NCBI RefSeq assembly: GCF_000425125.1
Contig: NZ_AULE01000003.1
Span: 1 to 64,000 of the forward strand
Source of the DNA: Paenibacillus taiwanensis DSM 18679
GTDB taxonomy: Bacteria > Bacillota > Bacilli > Paenibacillales > Paenibacillaceae
DNA length: 64,000 bases
Direction: 5' to 3'
In this document: positions 10,605 through 20,312 of the stretch, piece after piece
Position numbering within the stretch: the stretch's first letter is position 1
How the letters are laid out: the number at the start of each line of letters is the position of its first letter
Notes under the pieces: model-generated
What the model was told of the DNA's origin: nothing
What the model saw: the letters and a program-made list of their open reading frames with translations, nothing else
Databases searched by the model: none
Translations under genes and position numbers: made by a program

Positions 10605-10675
10605 AATAATGCCCTCCCTATAATAAAATGAAGCTTATTTATTTCCGAGTAATTCAGTTGGTTTTATTATCACCT

Positions 10676-10704
10676 ATCTTATCAACGTTATATCACGATG
10701 TCAA
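10676..10704 (-). promoter_or_regulatory. cysK sigma-A promoter
   Basis: A consensus TTGACA (10699-10704) and TAAGAT (10676-10681) are spaced by 17 bp on the minus strand. The roughly 70-nt leader contains ATTACTCGGAAAT (10644-10656), a partial dyad of the general type bound by Rrf2-family repressors such as CymR. That reading is only a suggestion. Confidence 0.75.
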
Positions 10705-10741
10705 TACACATTTTGAAAAATGTGGTACTTTAGTCACTAGA

Positions 10742-10791
10742 AAAAGAAGCAATGATGAGCGCCTGTGCCTACTCTCATCATTGCTTCTTTT
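10742..10791 (-). terminator. Terminator of the PpiC foldase transcript
   Basis: A perfect stem of about 18 bp (AAAAGAAGCAATGATGAG pairing with its complement) with a 14-nt loop lies 26 nt after the foldase stop codon. A/T runs flank both sides, so it can act in both directions. On the minus strand it insulates cysK from upstream transcription. Confidence 0.88.
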
Positions 10792-10816
10792 GTCATCTCT
10801 TCTTACATATCGTAAA

Positions 10817-11761
10817 TTAGGAATCTGCCTCGTGATCCAGCAGCTTCGCCTCATACTTCACTCGCAGCTTTCGTTCAACTTCTGTAAGTGGATCGGCCTT
10901 GGACAAAGCGACCTCCCGCCGAGCTCGCTGTCGAACCGAGCTGCGCCCAAGCGGATCATCCTGCTTGCGTCCGCTTAACATTACGATTGCATATCCATCC
11001 GTAATCTTAACCGGCTCCGACCACTGTCCGACCTCCAACTGGGCGGCGGTCATCAGCTCGTTTGCAGCTAAAAAGGGATCATCATCGTCAATCCATCCTA
11101 AAATACCGCCAGCCGCCGAGCTAAAGGCATCTTTAGAATATTGGCGTGCCAATTCAGAGAATTCCTCTCCCTCAGCAAGCCTATCTGACACCTGCTTCGC
11201 ATCAGCCAGCGTACTTGTTACAATATGCGACAGCTCATAAGAAATAGTAGACTCGAATTGGTCCCTATGTTCGGTCAAATACTGATCTATCTCATCTTCT
11301 GATACCTGAATGCCGTGAATCGCTACTTTCTCTAGTCGGAGATGATTAATTGCATCATCTCGAATCTGCGCCGGGCTCATACCTAACTGTTCCCGCATCG
11401 CTGTATAGTAGGCTTCCTCGCTTTCATAGCCAGCCATCTGAAGACGCAGCTCTGCGGCCGCTTCCTCATCCGTAACACTAATGGCTAACACTTCTGCTTC
11501 CAACTGTATCGCCTTTAATGTCATCATCTGATCTAGCACCAGCATGCCATACTGCCGTTGCAGTTCCCCGATCCATTCCTCTTTAGTTATCGGATTGCCA
11601 CCAACGGTGGCCAGTATTGGAGGTGCTGGGGAAGGGTCGCCTACTAGGCTAGATTTGCTTTCAGAAGAATCAGCTCGAAATATAAGAATGCCTCCCAGTA
11701 CAAGGACACAGGTAAACAGTATAAAGATACAGACCCATAAGCTCTTGACTACTTTGGTCAT
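10817..11761 (-). CDS. yacD: Membrane-anchored PpiC-type peptidyl-prolyl isomerase (YacD-like)
   Basis: This is a predicted extracytoplasmic foldase. One N-terminal transmembrane segment (about residues 10-28) has no lipobox cysteine, so it is probably anchored by the helix rather than by lipid. A SurA/PrsA-type N-terminal helical region follows (about 50-160). The parvulin domain spans about 175-275, with ELSHIVTST at its start and GGILGWIDDDDPF and ITDGYAIVMLSG later. The ATG at 11761 follows ATAAGGA; an ATG at 11785 would add 8 residues. It lies between hslO and cysK, the position of B. subtilis yacD. Confidence 0.85.
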   Translation of the reverse strand: MTKVVKSLWVCIFILFTCVLVLGGILIFRADSSESKSSLVGDPSPAPPILATVGGNPITKEEWIGELQRQYGMLVLDQMMTLKAIQLEAEVLAISVTDEEAAAELRLQMAGYESEEAYYTAMREQLGMSPAQIRDDAINHLRLEKVAIHGIQVSEDEIDQYLTEHRDQFESTISYELSHIVTSTLADAKQVSDRLAEGEEFSELARQYSKDAFSSAAGGILGWIDDDDPFLAANELMTAAQLEVGQWSEPVKITDGYAIVMLSGRKQDDPLGRSSVRQRARREVALSKADPLTEVERKLRVKYEAKLLDHEADS

Positions 11762-11861
11762 ATGGCTTAATTTCCTTATCCTCATTGCTTACTTCGAACG
11801 TACATGGCTTAAAGCTACTGACTTTCAACATTCAAGTTCATCCATTGTTGCTGCTTATGAC

Positions 11862-12776
11862 TTACTTATTCACTTGTGCAACTAGCTCCTGTAGCTTCTC
11901 TCTATTAAACGTATACGCTTCATTACAGAAGTGGCACATCACTTCCGCCTGTCCTTCTTCTTCAATGATAGCTTGCAGCTCTTGCTTGCCCAGGCTGATC
12001 AGCGTCTGTTCTACTCGCTCCTGTGAGCACTGGCAGCGGAAGACAATGGGCATATGCTCCATAATTTGCACATCATCTACAACCCAGCTCAGCATTTCTT
12101 CCAATTCGAGACCTTGGCTCAGCAGCGAAGTAATAGGCGGTAAAGCACTAAGTGACTGCTCAATCTTTCCAATCTCCTCATCACTTAAGCCTGGCAGCAA
12201 CTGAATGATAAACCCACCCGCATGTATAACCGTGTTGTCTACATCAACGAGCACACCCAATCCGACTGCTGAAGGTGTTTGTTCAGAAGTAGCGAAATAG
12301 TACGTAAAGTCTTCACCTAATTCACCTGAGATAATAGGCGAGCTGCCACGATAAGGCTCTTTTAGACCCAAATCCTTCGTCACATGGATAAAGCCATCAC
12401 GGCCTACTGCTCCGGCGACGTCAAGCTTGCCTTGATTGTTGCTGGCCAAATGGACTTGTGGATGTGTAACATAACCTCTTACTTCACCCTTTGCATTGGC
12501 ATCCGCTACGATTTGTCCGAGCGGTCCCTCCCCTTTAACCTGCACGGTGAGCTTTTCCTCACCTTTCATCATTGCCCCCATCATGGCGGCTGCCGTCACT
12601 GTCCGTCCGAGCGCCGCAGTCGCTGTGGGGTAAGTCTGGTGACGATGTTGAAGCTCATCCACAAGATGAGTTGTACGTACTGCAAATACACGTACTTTAC
12701 CATTTAACGCAGTACCGCGTACTAGAGTATCAACACGCTCTTCTTTTACAGATGTTGATTCATTGCTTGTAGTCAT
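11862..12776 (-). CDS. hslO: Redox-regulated chaperone Hsp33
   Basis: Hsp33 is a holdase activated by oxidation and unfolding. The C-terminal zinc switch is intact, with a CxC pair (RCQCSQ, near residue 239) and a CxxC pair (CHFC, near residue 271). The N-terminal substrate-binding domain begins with VRGTALNGKVRVFAVRTT and has the TATAALGRTVTAAAMMG helix. The 304-residue length is slightly above average because of a 12-residue polar N-terminus. The ATG is preceded by GGAGGCAATT. It follows coaX, as in B. subtilis (yacB-yacC). Confidence 0.96.
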   Translation of the reverse strand: MTTSNESTSVKEERVDTLVRGTALNGKVRVFAVRTTHLVDELQHRHQTYPTATAALGRTVTAAAMMGAMMKGEEKLTVQVKGEGPLGQIVADANAKGEVRGYVTHPQVHLASNNQGKLDVAGAVGRDGFIHVTKDLGLKEPYRGSSPIISGELGEDFTYYFATSEQTPSAVGLGVLVDVDNTVIHAGGFIIQLLPGLSDEEIGKIEQSLSALPPITSLLSQGLELEEMLSWVVDDVQIMEHMPIVFRCQCSQERVEQTLISLGKQELQAIIEEEGQAEVMCHFCNEAYTFNREKLQELVAQVNK

Positions 12777-12831
12777 TCTTAATTGCCTCCTGTTGCCTGT
12801 AAAATGTTAGACGCGCTAATGTATCAAATAG

Positions 12832-13605
12832 TTACACTATATTTCGTTGATAAATAATACGAAGACCTTCCAATGTAAGCAGTGGATTAGTCTCCTGCAT
12901 CGTCATGGATTCACTACTGATCAATTCGGCTAGCCCACCGGTTCCAATAACACGCGGCTTTGTCCCAAGCTCCGCCTCAATACGTCCTATAATGCCATCT
13001 ACCTGACCTGCATATCCAAAAATAATTCCCGCCTGCATCGAGTGGATCGTATTACGTCCAATGACTGACTTGGGTTTGGTTAATTCAATTCGGGGCAGCT
13101 TGGCTGCTCTCTGGTACAACGCTTCTGTTGAAATTCCAATGCCAGGGACGATCGCTCCTCCCATATAGTTGCCCTTGGGATCGATCACGTCAAACGTCGT
13201 TGCTGTTCCAAAATCCACAATAACAAGCGGTTGCCCGATACCATATATCTCGATAGCGGCCACTGCATTGACAATGCGGTCTGCCCCGACTTCACGAGGA
13301 TTCTCATAACGAATATTAAGACCCGTCTTAATGCCAGGTCCAACGATAAGCGGTTCTTTTCCTAGATAAGTATCACAAAGCTGTTCCATTGTCCGCATAA
13401 TCGGAGGAACAACAGATGAGATAATAACACCATCGATATCTTGTACCGATAGTTGCGACATGGACAATAAATTGTGAATCATCACACCATATTCATCCGA
13501 AGTGGCCTGACGATTTGTCGCTAAGCGCCAATGGTGAAGAAGCTTGTTCCCTCTATAAACACCAAGCACAATATTGGTATTCCCTACGTCTATGACGAGA
13601 ACCAC
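12832..13605 (-). CDS. coaX: Type III pantothenate kinase
   Basis: CoaX phosphorylates pantothenate in the first step of CoA synthesis. It has the ASKHA-fold motifs IDVGNTN (phosphate 1), [11 protein letters not shown] and [13 protein letters not shown] (phosphate 2), and GGAIVPGI. The 257 residues match the B. subtilis protein. I set the start at GTG 13605, where GTGGGG lies 7 nt upstream. An ATG at 13629 would overlap nadC by 20 bp and has no ribosome binding site. nadC ends 4 nt upstream, so NAD and CoA synthesis share a transcript. Confidence 0.94.
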   Translation of the reverse strand: MVLVIDVGNTNIVLGVYRGNKLLHHWRLATNRQATSDEYGVMIHNLLSMSQLSVQDIDGVIISSVVPPIMRTMEQLCDTYLGKEPLIVGPGIKTGLNIRYENPREVGADRIVNAVAAIEIYGIGQPLVIVDFGTATTFDVIDPKGNYMGGAIVPGIGISTEALYQRAAKLPRIELTKPKSVIGRNTIHSMQAGIIFGYAGQVDGIIGRIEAELGTKPRVIGTGGLAELISSESMTMQETNPLLTLEGLRIIYQRNIV

Positions 13606-13609
13606 AGCT

Positions 13610-14473
13610 TTACCCCACTTTCTTCTCATTAAGATCCAGACTAATATCTAATGCATGAAAGGAATAGGTAAGCGCACCTACAGAGATAACATCGACACCA
13701 GACAAAGCTTTGTCACGGATAGTCTCCAAGGTTACACCTCCAGAGGCTTCGATTAACACATGCGGCGCTTGTTCACGGATCACTTTAACCGCTTCCTGCA
13801 TATGTGTCGAGCTCATATTATCCAACATAATAATATCTGCGCCTGCTTGAATAGCTTGTTGTACTTGATCCATAGATTCTGTTTCAACTTCAATTTTCAT
13901 CGTATACGGAATATGCTCACGTGCCCGTGACACCGCATCACGTATACTACCTGCACCCTTAATATGATTGTCTTTAATCATAACTGCATCGTACAAGCCA
14001 TACCGATGGTTGGCGCCTCCTCCGACACGTACCGCATATTTTTCAAGCGCACGATGTCCAGGAGTTGTCTTGCGCGTATCAACAAGCCTAACCGGTAGGC
14101 CCGCAATGGCCTCCACAAATACAGCTGTTTTCGTGGCAATACCGGACATACGCTGCATCAAGTTAAGCGCCAAACGCTCGCCCGTTAATATACTGTGTGT
14201 GCTGCCTTCAACCTCAGCTAGTATTGTACCCTTCTGAACACGTTCACCTTCTTGCACGAAGGCATGAAACGTGAGATGGGGGTCAACGACTTCGAACACA
14301 GCTTCGGCAACAGGAAGCCCCGCGATGACACCATCTTCTTTGGCATGAATAATGCCTTTGGATTGTTGCCCTTTAGGTACAGTAAACGCTGTCGTAACAT
14401 CACCTGTACCGATATCTTCCTTAAGCCACGCTGCAATTTGCTCGCGCAGCGCCAAGCGCTCTATATTAAACAT
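13610..14473 (-). CDS. nadC: Nicotinate-nucleotide pyrophosphorylase (quinolinate phosphoribosyltransferase)
   Basis: NadC converts quinolinate and PRPP to nicotinate mononucleotide in the last dedicated step of de novo NAD synthesis. Family motifs include [10 protein letters not shown] at the N-terminus, [48 protein letters not shown] and the C-terminal ASGGV phosphate loop. The 287-residue length is typical. The ATG at 14473, behind AGGAGAG, overlaps the end of nadB by 8 bp. Confidence 0.96.
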   Translation of the reverse strand: MFNIERLALREQIAAWLKEDIGTGDVTTAFTVPKGQQSKGIIHAKEDGVIAGLPVAEAVFEVVDPHLTFHAFVQEGERVQKGTILAEVEGSTHSILTGERLALNLMQRMSGIATKTAVFVEAIAGLPVRLVDTRKTTPGHRALEKYAVRVGGGANHRYGLYDAVMIKDNHIKGAGSIRDAVSRAREHIPYTMKIEVETESMDQVQQAIQAGADIIMLDNMSSTHMQEAVKVIREQAPHVLIEASGGVTLETIRDKALSGVDVISVGALTYSFHALDISLDLNEKKVG

Positions 14474-16082
14474 CGTTAATTCTCTCCTCTGTAATACCTC
14501 GTTCACGATGAATCAGGGTGTGTTTGCGCCAATGCCCATCGTCACGATCTGAAAAATCTTCCCGATAATGGGCGCCGCGGCTCTCCTGCCGCCAATATGC
14601 CGATTCGGTTACAAGCAGCGCACAAGTAAGTAAGTTTGCAAATTCATACTCTTCTCTTCTCGTTAAACGCGATTGGAAGAAGCCAAGCTGACGCTTCAAT
14701 TCGTCAAGCCCTTTTATCATCCCTTCGGCATCACGGCGTAAACCAGCATACCGAACCATTATTTTTTGCAATTTGAGGCGTCGTTCAACGACGGCCTGCA
14801 TCGGTATGTCATGACGACCGGACTGCACCGACAGCCCCTTCACTCGATTGGTTGGCTGAGATAACTGATGAATACGCTCTACAATTCGGCGACCAAACAC
14901 AATAGCCTCAGACAATGAATTGCTAGCCAAGCGATTTGCACCATGAACACCAGTAGAAGAAGTCTCCCCACAAGCAAACAAGCGGCCGATATTAGTCTCG
15001 CCGTTCAAATCTGTCTTCACGCCACCCATCATGTAATGGGCTGCAGGTGAGACTGGAATCCAATCGCTAGTCAAATCAAGTCCGTACTGTAAGCAGGTCT
15101 CATATATAGTGGGAAAACGATGCTTCACCATTTCCTCAGATTCATGGGTAATGTCCAAATATACAAAGGTAGACTTGGTAGCTTCCATTTCACTAACTAT
15201 TGCACGAGCTACAATATCACGCGGAGCCAACTCCTGCTGGTGGTGGTACCGTTCCATAAAGCGTTCTCCCTTAATATTGCGCAGCACTGCACCTTCACCT
15301 CGTACCGCTTCTGAAATCAAGAAGCGTGGTGCTCCTGGATAGCTGAGGGCAGTAGGATGAAATTGGTTAAACTCCATGTCCTGTATGTATGCACCTGCTC
15401 GATACGCCATAGCGATACCGTCACCTGTGGCTACTTCTGGGTTAGTCGTATATCGATACAGTTGACCTGTCCCGCCTGTACATAGAATTGTTGCCTTCCC
15501 CGTTATATATACACGCTCACTGTCAGGGCGCTGTACAATAGCCCCGAGACATTCGCAATCTTTAATAATTAAATCGATAGCAAAATGATCATCCCAAACG
15601 GTTATGTTTGGAATGTTTTTAACTTTTTCGGCTAAGGCACGTACAATTTCAAAGCCTGTTGCATCACCATGAGCATGCAAAATTCTGCGATGACTATGTG
15701 CACCTTCCTTAGTCAAGGCCAGCTCGCCATTTTCAAAATCAAACTCTGTCCCCATCTTCATTAACTCTTTAACACCGTCTGGTCCTTCATGAACCAACAC
15801 ATTAACTGCCTCCGGCGAGCATAAACCGGCACCTGCAACTAATGTATCCTGACGGTGATAGGCGGGAGAATCATCATCAGATATCACAGCTGCAATACCA
15901 CCCTGTGCATACCGAGTATTGCTGTCAAAGAGCGACTTCTTCGTAATAATGGTGACTCGGTGTTTACGGCTAGCCTTGATCGCCGCAAATAACCCCGCAA
16001 TTCCCGCTCCGATAATAATTACATCGGTCTCTTCATGTGGCAGTTCATCTAGTGAAAAATCGATCAAATACGGAGGTATCAT
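14466..16082 (-). CDS. nadB: L-aspartate oxidase
   Basis: This FAD enzyme oxidises aspartate to iminoaspartate, which NadA condenses with dihydroxyacetone phosphate. The Rossmann fingerprint is DVIIIGAGIAGLFAAIKAS near residue 20. SNTRYAQGGIAAV, FHPTAL, GEGAVLRN and the C-terminal flavin segment GANRLASNSLSEAIVFG are all present. It has 538 residues with the usual helical C-terminal domain. TAAGGAGTG lies just upstream of the ATG. It sits between nadA and nadC. Confidence 0.96.
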   Translation of the reverse strand: MIPPYLIDFSLDELPHEETDVIIIGAGIAGLFAAIKASRKHRVTIITKKSLFDSNTRYAQGGIAAVISDDDSPAYHRQDTLVAGAGLCSPEAVNVLVHEGPDGVKELMKMGTEFDFENGELALTKEGAHSHRRILHAHGDATGFEIVRALAEKVKNIPNITVWDDHFAIDLIIKDCECLGAIVQRPDSERVYITGKATILCTGGTGQLYRYTTNPEVATGDGIAMAYRAGAYIQDMEFNQFHPTALSYPGAPRFLISEAVRGEGAVLRNIKGERFMERYHHQQELAPRDIVARAIVSEMEATKSTFVYLDITHESEEMVKHRFPTIYETCLQYGLDLTSDWIPVSPAAHYMMGGVKTDLNGETNIGRLFACGETSSTGVHGANRLASNSLSEAIVFGRRIVERIHQLSQPTNRVKGLSVQSGRHDIPMQAVVERRLKLQKIMVRYAGLRRDAEGMIKGLDELKRQLGFFQSRLTRREEYEFANLLTCALLVTESAYWRQESRGAHYREDFSDRDDGHWRKHTLIHRERGITEERINDV

Positions 16083-16148
16083 ATCCGTTCACTCCTTATT
16101 ATCCGCTCTTGCGTACATAACTCGCTTACAGAAGAGTAGCGCATGCTA

Positions 16149-17093
16149 CTACTTCACCTGTAACATGCGCTCCAATGATAACCGTGCTTTCTCGGCAACT
16201 TGCGGCGGAACATAAATTTGCGGCTGCATCGTTTCGAGACATTTCACGAGCTTTTTCAAGTTGTTTACTTTCATGTTGGGACAAACCAAATATTTCGTTG
16301 CAAAATGGAACGATTTATGCGGACTGTCTTTTCGCAGCTGGTATCCGGTTCCATCTTCGGTTCCCACAATGAATTCTGTATACTCTGAATCCCGACAATA
16401 TTGAAGTATCGCAGTCGTACTTCCGACAAAATCCCCCATTGCCACAACCTCGGGTCTGCATTCTGGGTGTACAACAAAGGCAGCGTTAGGATATTTGGCT
16501 TTCATCTCAACTACATCTTTAACCGTTAGCATATCATGAGTGTTACAGTAACCTTCCCAGATAATCATCTCTCTGCCTGTCATATCTTGCACATAATGGC
16601 CAAGGTTCTTATCTGGTACCCATATAATCTCTTCAGCATCAATCGATTCAATTACTTTAACCGCGTTAGAGGAAGTACAGCAAATATCTGTTTCTGCCTT
16701 GATGTCCGCTGAGGAGTTAATATATGTTACAACCTTCGCATTGGGATGCTGAGCCTTCAGCTTGCGAAGTCCATCTACATTCACCATATCAGCCATCGGG
16801 CAACCAGCACGCTCATCAGGAATAATGACGGTTTTGTTAGGCGCTAATATCTTTGCGCTCTCCCCCATAAAGTGTACTCCGCAGAATACGATCACATCTG
16901 CATCCGTCTCTGCTGCCTTTTGAGCCAACAAGAACGAGTCCCCCCGGAAATCAGCCACCTCTTGAATCTCATCGCGCTGATAATAATGCGCCAGTATGAT
17001 AGCATTACGTTCTTTCTTCAACTGTATAAGCCGCTCGCGCAGCTCTCGATTCTGCTCTTCCTTACGCGCCAATGCTAGTGCTTCCAACTGCAC
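16149..17093 (-). CDS. nadA: Quinolinate synthase A
   Basis: This 4Fe-4S enzyme condenses iminoaspartate with dihydroxyacetone phosphate to quinolinate. The three cluster cysteines can be recognised in FCGVHFMGE, EGYCNTH and LVCPNMK. NAIILAHYYQ, DERAGCPMADMV and HPECRPEVV are other conserved blocks. I placed the start at GTG 17093 because AAGGGG lies 10 nt upstream and because the promoter -10 at 17129-17134 would put the transcript start near the upstream ATG (17120). The longer frame (17126) would add 11 residues. It is the first gene of nadA-nadB-nadC-coaX. Confidence 0.93.
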   Translation of the reverse strand: MQLEALALARKEEQNRELRERLIQLKKERNAIILAHYYQRDEIQEVADFRGDSFLLAQKAAETDADVIVFCGVHFMGESAKILAPNKTVIIPDERAGCPMADMVNVDGLRKLKAQHPNAKVVTYINSSADIKAETDICCTSSNAVKVIESIDAEEIIWVPDKNLGHYVQDMTGREMIIWEGYCNTHDMLTVKDVVEMKAKYPNAAFVVHPECRPEVVAMGDFVGSTTAILQYCRDSEYTEFIVGTEDGTGYQLRKDSPHKSFHFATKYLVCPNMKVNNLKKLVKCLETMQPQIYVPPQVAEKARLSLERMLQVK

Positions 17094-17128
17094 GTAAACT
17101 TCACCCCTTGGCCTTGTCATTAACACCT

Positions 17129-17157
17129 AATTTACACAACGCTATTACGTGTGTCAA
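17129..17157 (-). promoter_or_regulatory. nadABC promoter with overlapping dyad operator
   Basis: TTGACA (17152-17157) and TAAATT (17129-17134) are 17 bp apart on the minus strand. An inverted repeat TTGACACA-N11-TGTGTAAA (arms 17150-17157 and 17131-17138, 7 of 8 positions symmetrical) covers both promoter elements. A repressor bound there would block RNA polymerase. A niacin-responsive NiaR/YrxA-type regulator is a reasonable candidate from pathway knowledge, but the site has not been matched to a motif model. Confidence 0.65.
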
Positions 17158-17279
17158 TTCACAATTACACGCATCGTGCGCAGTAGTTGTCCGTATCCGA
17201 AGTATTCCTTCACTTATCCTTACTCATACATCGGCTTAGAGCTTTTGTCGCCACATTAGGCAGCATGTATGTGTATACG

Positions 17280-17316
17280 TCAAGAAGAGCGTACCTGCAA
17301 GGCACGCTCTTCTTAT
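17280..17316 (-). terminator. ftsH terminator
   Basis: A 14-bp stem (arms 17282-17295 and 17301-17314, one mismatch) with a 5-nt loop starts 25 nt past the ftsH stop codon. Flanking A/T runs on both sides suggest bidirectional use. It separates ftsH from the nad operon promoter. Confidence 0.8.
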
Positions 17317-17338
17317 ATGAACTGGTATCCCAGTCACA

Positions 17339-19462
17339 TTATTTGTCTTCGTCTTTCTTCTCTGGCTGCTCTGTACCGTCTTTAGCAGTACCCTCCAAGT
17401 TTGATTCAGGCTTTGTTTCGGAAGGTGATGGCGTCTGAGTAGCAGTCGCATCTGCTGATTTGGAATCCGTATCCGTTGATGTAGATTCAGGCTTGGAATC
17501 CCAAGCGGAAGGTCCAAGCTTCTCTGGTTTACTCACCAGGTTCACTTTAACATCTCCCGTATTCTCAACAGTTGTTACTGTCTCCGCTGTCTCAGAAGAG
17601 GATGGATTAACAGTATCGTCAATCGCACCATTCTCAATCAACTGCTTCATGTCTTCCAACTCAAGCGTTTCACGCTCAAGCAAAGCGTTCGCCAGCAAAT
17701 GAACCTCTTTCGAACGTTCTGTCAACACTTGACGGGCTCGCTCGTAACAAGCGTTGATCATCCGCTGCATCTCTTGATCAATCTCATAAGCGATTGCATC
17801 AGAGTAGTTCTGCTCATGTCCAAGGTCGCGTCCCAAGAACACTTCCCCTTGGCGAGAACCGAACTGCATCGGTCCAAGCTTATCACTCATACCGTATTCC
17901 ATAATCATGCTGCGAATAATACGTGTCGCTTGTTGGAAGTCACTGTATGCACCAGTACCAATCTCACCGATAAATACTTCTTCCGCGACACGGCCCCCGA
18001 GCATCCCAGTTACACGATCCAGCAATTCCTGCTTCGTCAACAGCATCCGGTCTTCCTTCGGTACCATCGCAACGTATCCACCAGCGCGTCCACGCGGCAC
18101 AATCGTAATCTTGTGCACTTGATCTGCTGCTTCTAGGAAGTAGCCGATAATCGCATGACCTGACTCATGATAAGCAACTACGCGTTTCTCTTTGTCGCTG
18201 ACGACGCGGCTGCGCTTCTCCGTACCAATAACGACACGGTCAATCGCTTCATCCACATCTTGCATCGTAATGTCTTTATGGTTTTTGCGGGCAGCAAGTA
18301 AAGCTGCTTCGTTCAACAAGTTCTCCAGGTCAGCGCCTGTAAAGCCTGTAGTACGTTTCGCAATCGTATCTAGCTTCACATTCTTGTTCAGCGGCTTGTT
18401 GCGGGCATGTACCTTCAACACCGCCTCACGGCCTTTTACATCCGGACGGTCAACCGTAATTTGACGGTCGAAGCGGCCTGGACGCAGCAACGCAGGGTCC
18501 AAAATATCTGGACGGTTCGTTGCCGCTACGATAATGATACCTTCGTTGGCGCCGAATCCATCCATCTCAACTAGCAATTGGTTAAGTGTTTGCTCCCGCT
18601 CGTCATGGCCGCCACCTAATCCGGCACCACGCTGACGACCGACAGCATCGATTTCATCGATGAAAATAATACATGGAGCATTTTTCTTCGCATTTTCAAA
18701 CAAATCACGAACACGCGACGCACCGACACCAACAAACATCTCAACAAAGTCGGAACCGGAGATGCTGAAGAATGGCACGCCTGCTTCACCCGCAACTGCA
18801 CGGGCCAGCAACGTCTTACCTGTACCTGGAGGTCCGTTCAACAGAACGCCCTTCGGTATACGAGCGCCAAGTGCAGCAAACTTGCGCGGATCTTTAAGGA
18901 ACTCGACCACTTCAACAAGCTCTTGCTTTTCTTCATCTGCACCTGCTACATCTTCGAAGGTGACACGTTTCTTCTCTTCATTATAGAGACGAGCACGGCT
19001 CTTACCAAAGTTCATAACTTTGCCGCCGCCGCCCTGAGCTTGATTAAAGAAGAAGAAGAACAGGATGAACATAATAATGAATGGAACAAAGGATGTTAGA
19101 AGCGTCAGCCACAGGCTTTGCTCTTCCATCTTCTTCATTTCGAACTTCAAGTCCCCCTGCTTGGTACTTGCATCCATTACTTCTTGCACAGCCGGAGTAC
19201 TGTCCGGTATGTACGTGACGAAGTTTAAGGATTGGCTCTTGGAGCCCTCTGGCACTTTTTTATATTTACCGATGACCAAGTAAGCTCGACCTTCGTACTG
19301 CATAGTAAGTGTTTCTATATTGTTGGCCGAAAGCTCTTTGCGAAACTGGTCATATCTCGGGGTGTCTGTGGCTTCGTTGCCGCTTCCGATGAATTGAACA
19401 ATGCCCACCACGACTAAAAAAAGAATCAGATAAAAACCAGAATTCTTGATGAACCGATTCAT
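17339..19462 (-). CDS. ftsH: ATP-dependent zinc metalloprotease FtsH
   Basis: FtsH is the membrane AAA+ protease that degrades membrane and short-lived regulatory proteins. Two transmembrane segments (about residues 8-26 and 118-139) flank the extracytoplasmic domain. The AAA module has Walker A GPPGTGKT (210-217), Walker B IIFIDE (265-270), the SRH around [19 protein letters not shown], and then the zinc motif HESGH (432-436). At 707 residues it is about 70 longer than B. subtilis FtsH. The excess is a C-terminal tail rich in Ser, Thr, Glu, Asp and Lys (from about residue 625). GAGGAGGTAGGGG precedes the ATG. Confidence 0.98.
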   Translation of the reverse strand: MNRFIKNSGFYLILFLVVVGIVQFIGSGNEATDTPRYDQFRKELSANNIETLTMQYEGRAYLVIGKYKKVPEGSKSQSLNFVTYIPDSTPAVQEVMDASTKQGDLKFEMKKMEEQSLWLTLLTSFVPFIIMFILFFFFFNQAQGGGGKVMNFGKSRARLYNEEKKRVTFEDVAGADEEKQELVEVVEFLKDPRKFAALGARIPKGVLLNGPPGTGKTLLARAVAGEAGVPFFSISGSDFVEMFVGVGASRVRDLFENAKKNAPCIIFIDEIDAVGRQRGAGLGGGHDEREQTLNQLLVEMDGFGANEGIIIVAATNRPDILDPALLRPGRFDRQITVDRPDVKGREAVLKVHARNKPLNKNVKLDTIAKRTTGFTGADLENLLNEAALLAARKNHKDITMQDVDEAIDRVVIGTEKRSRVVSDKEKRVVAYHESGHAIIGYFLEAADQVHKITIVPRGRAGGYVAMVPKEDRMLLTKQELLDRVTGMLGGRVAEEVFIGEIGTGAYSDFQQATRIIRSMIMEYGMSDKLGPMQFGSRQGEVFLGRDLGHEQNYSDAIAYEIDQEMQRMINACYERARQVLTERSKEVHLLANALLERETLELEDMKQLIENGAIDDTVNPSSSETAETVTTVENTGDVKVNLVSKPEKLGPSAWDSKPESTSTDTDSKSADATATQTPSPSETKPESNLEGTAKDGTEQPEKKDEDK

Positions 19463-19491
19463 CCCCTACCTCCTCTCAAAGACACGAAGTT

Positions 19492-19521
19492 ATTGTATCA
19501 TAGCACGTCTTACCATCTCAA
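19492..19521 (-). promoter_or_regulatory. ftsH sigma-A promoter
   Basis: TTGAGA (19516-19521) and TACAAT (19492-19497) are 18 bp apart on the minus strand, in the 92-bp gap between hpt and ftsH. The start codon lies about 30 bp downstream of the -10. Confidence 0.6.
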
Positions 19522-19554
19522 CTCGCTTGAACCGTATAATGGCAGGTTTGTGCT

Positions 19555-20100
19555 TTATTTCTTATCGGTATAGATCTCTGGCTTCAGCACTCCGATATAG
19601 GGCAGATTACGGTATTGCTCGGCATAATCCAGACCGTACCCGACGATAAATTCATCCGGCAGCACAAATCCCTTGTAATCAGCCTCCATATTCACCGACC
19701 GTCGAGCTGGCTTATCGAACAACGTAACCACTTTAATGCTGTTCGCTTTGCGGCCTTGCAGAACTTCAATAAGATAACTAAGCGTAAGCCCGGTATCTAT
19801 GATGTCCTCCACAATCAACACATCTCGACCTTCAACCGACACGTCCAAATCTTTAATAATACGGACTACGCCGGAGGACTTAGTGGATGCACCGTAGCTG
19901 GATACCGCCATGAAGTCCATTTCAACTGGAACATCAACGCGCTTGACCAGATCCGCCATAAAAATAAAAGCACCCTTCAAAATACAAATAGCAAGAGGCT
20001 GCTTACCTGCGTAATCACGGCTTAGCTGTTCACCCAGCTCTTTCACCCGCGTTTGAATCTGTTCTTCGCTGAATACTACTTTCTCAATGTCGTTATGCAA
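19555..20100 (-). CDS. hpt: Hypoxanthine(-guanine) phosphoribosyltransferase
   Basis: This purine salvage enzyme makes IMP and GMP from hypoxanthine or guanine and PRPP. The PRPP signature [14 protein letters not shown] spans about residues 94-107, and the base-contacting region has KPARR and the [26 protein letters not shown] block. The 181-residue length is standard. The start is TTG at 20100 with AGGAGG 9 nt upstream, and no ATG fits. In B. subtilis hprT lies between tilS and ftsH, as here. Confidence 0.96.
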   Translation of the reverse strand: MHNDIEKVVFSEEQIQTRVKELGEQLSRDYAGKQPLAICILKGAFIFMADLVKRVDVPVEMDFMAVSSYGASTKSSGVVRIIKDLDVSVEGRDVLIVEDIIDTGLTLSYLIEVLQGRKANSIKVVTLFDKPARRSVNMEADYKGFVLPDEFIVGYGLDYAEQYRNLPYIGVLKPEIYTDKK

Positions 20101-20312
20101 TGATGGGCCCCTCCTAGAGTGAATACTAATACTTATGACTACATCTCTTCATCCATGAACCGCTAGGAAAATGAATGCTGCTGTCAATCTTGGCTTGTTG
20201 CGGCAGGCATACGGTCGGTCATTGAACGGCAAACCAATATCGCTCTCGCAAATCCAAGTATCCATTGACGAAACACACTTATATACGAAGCGGCAACACG
20301 AATGGTTACATC

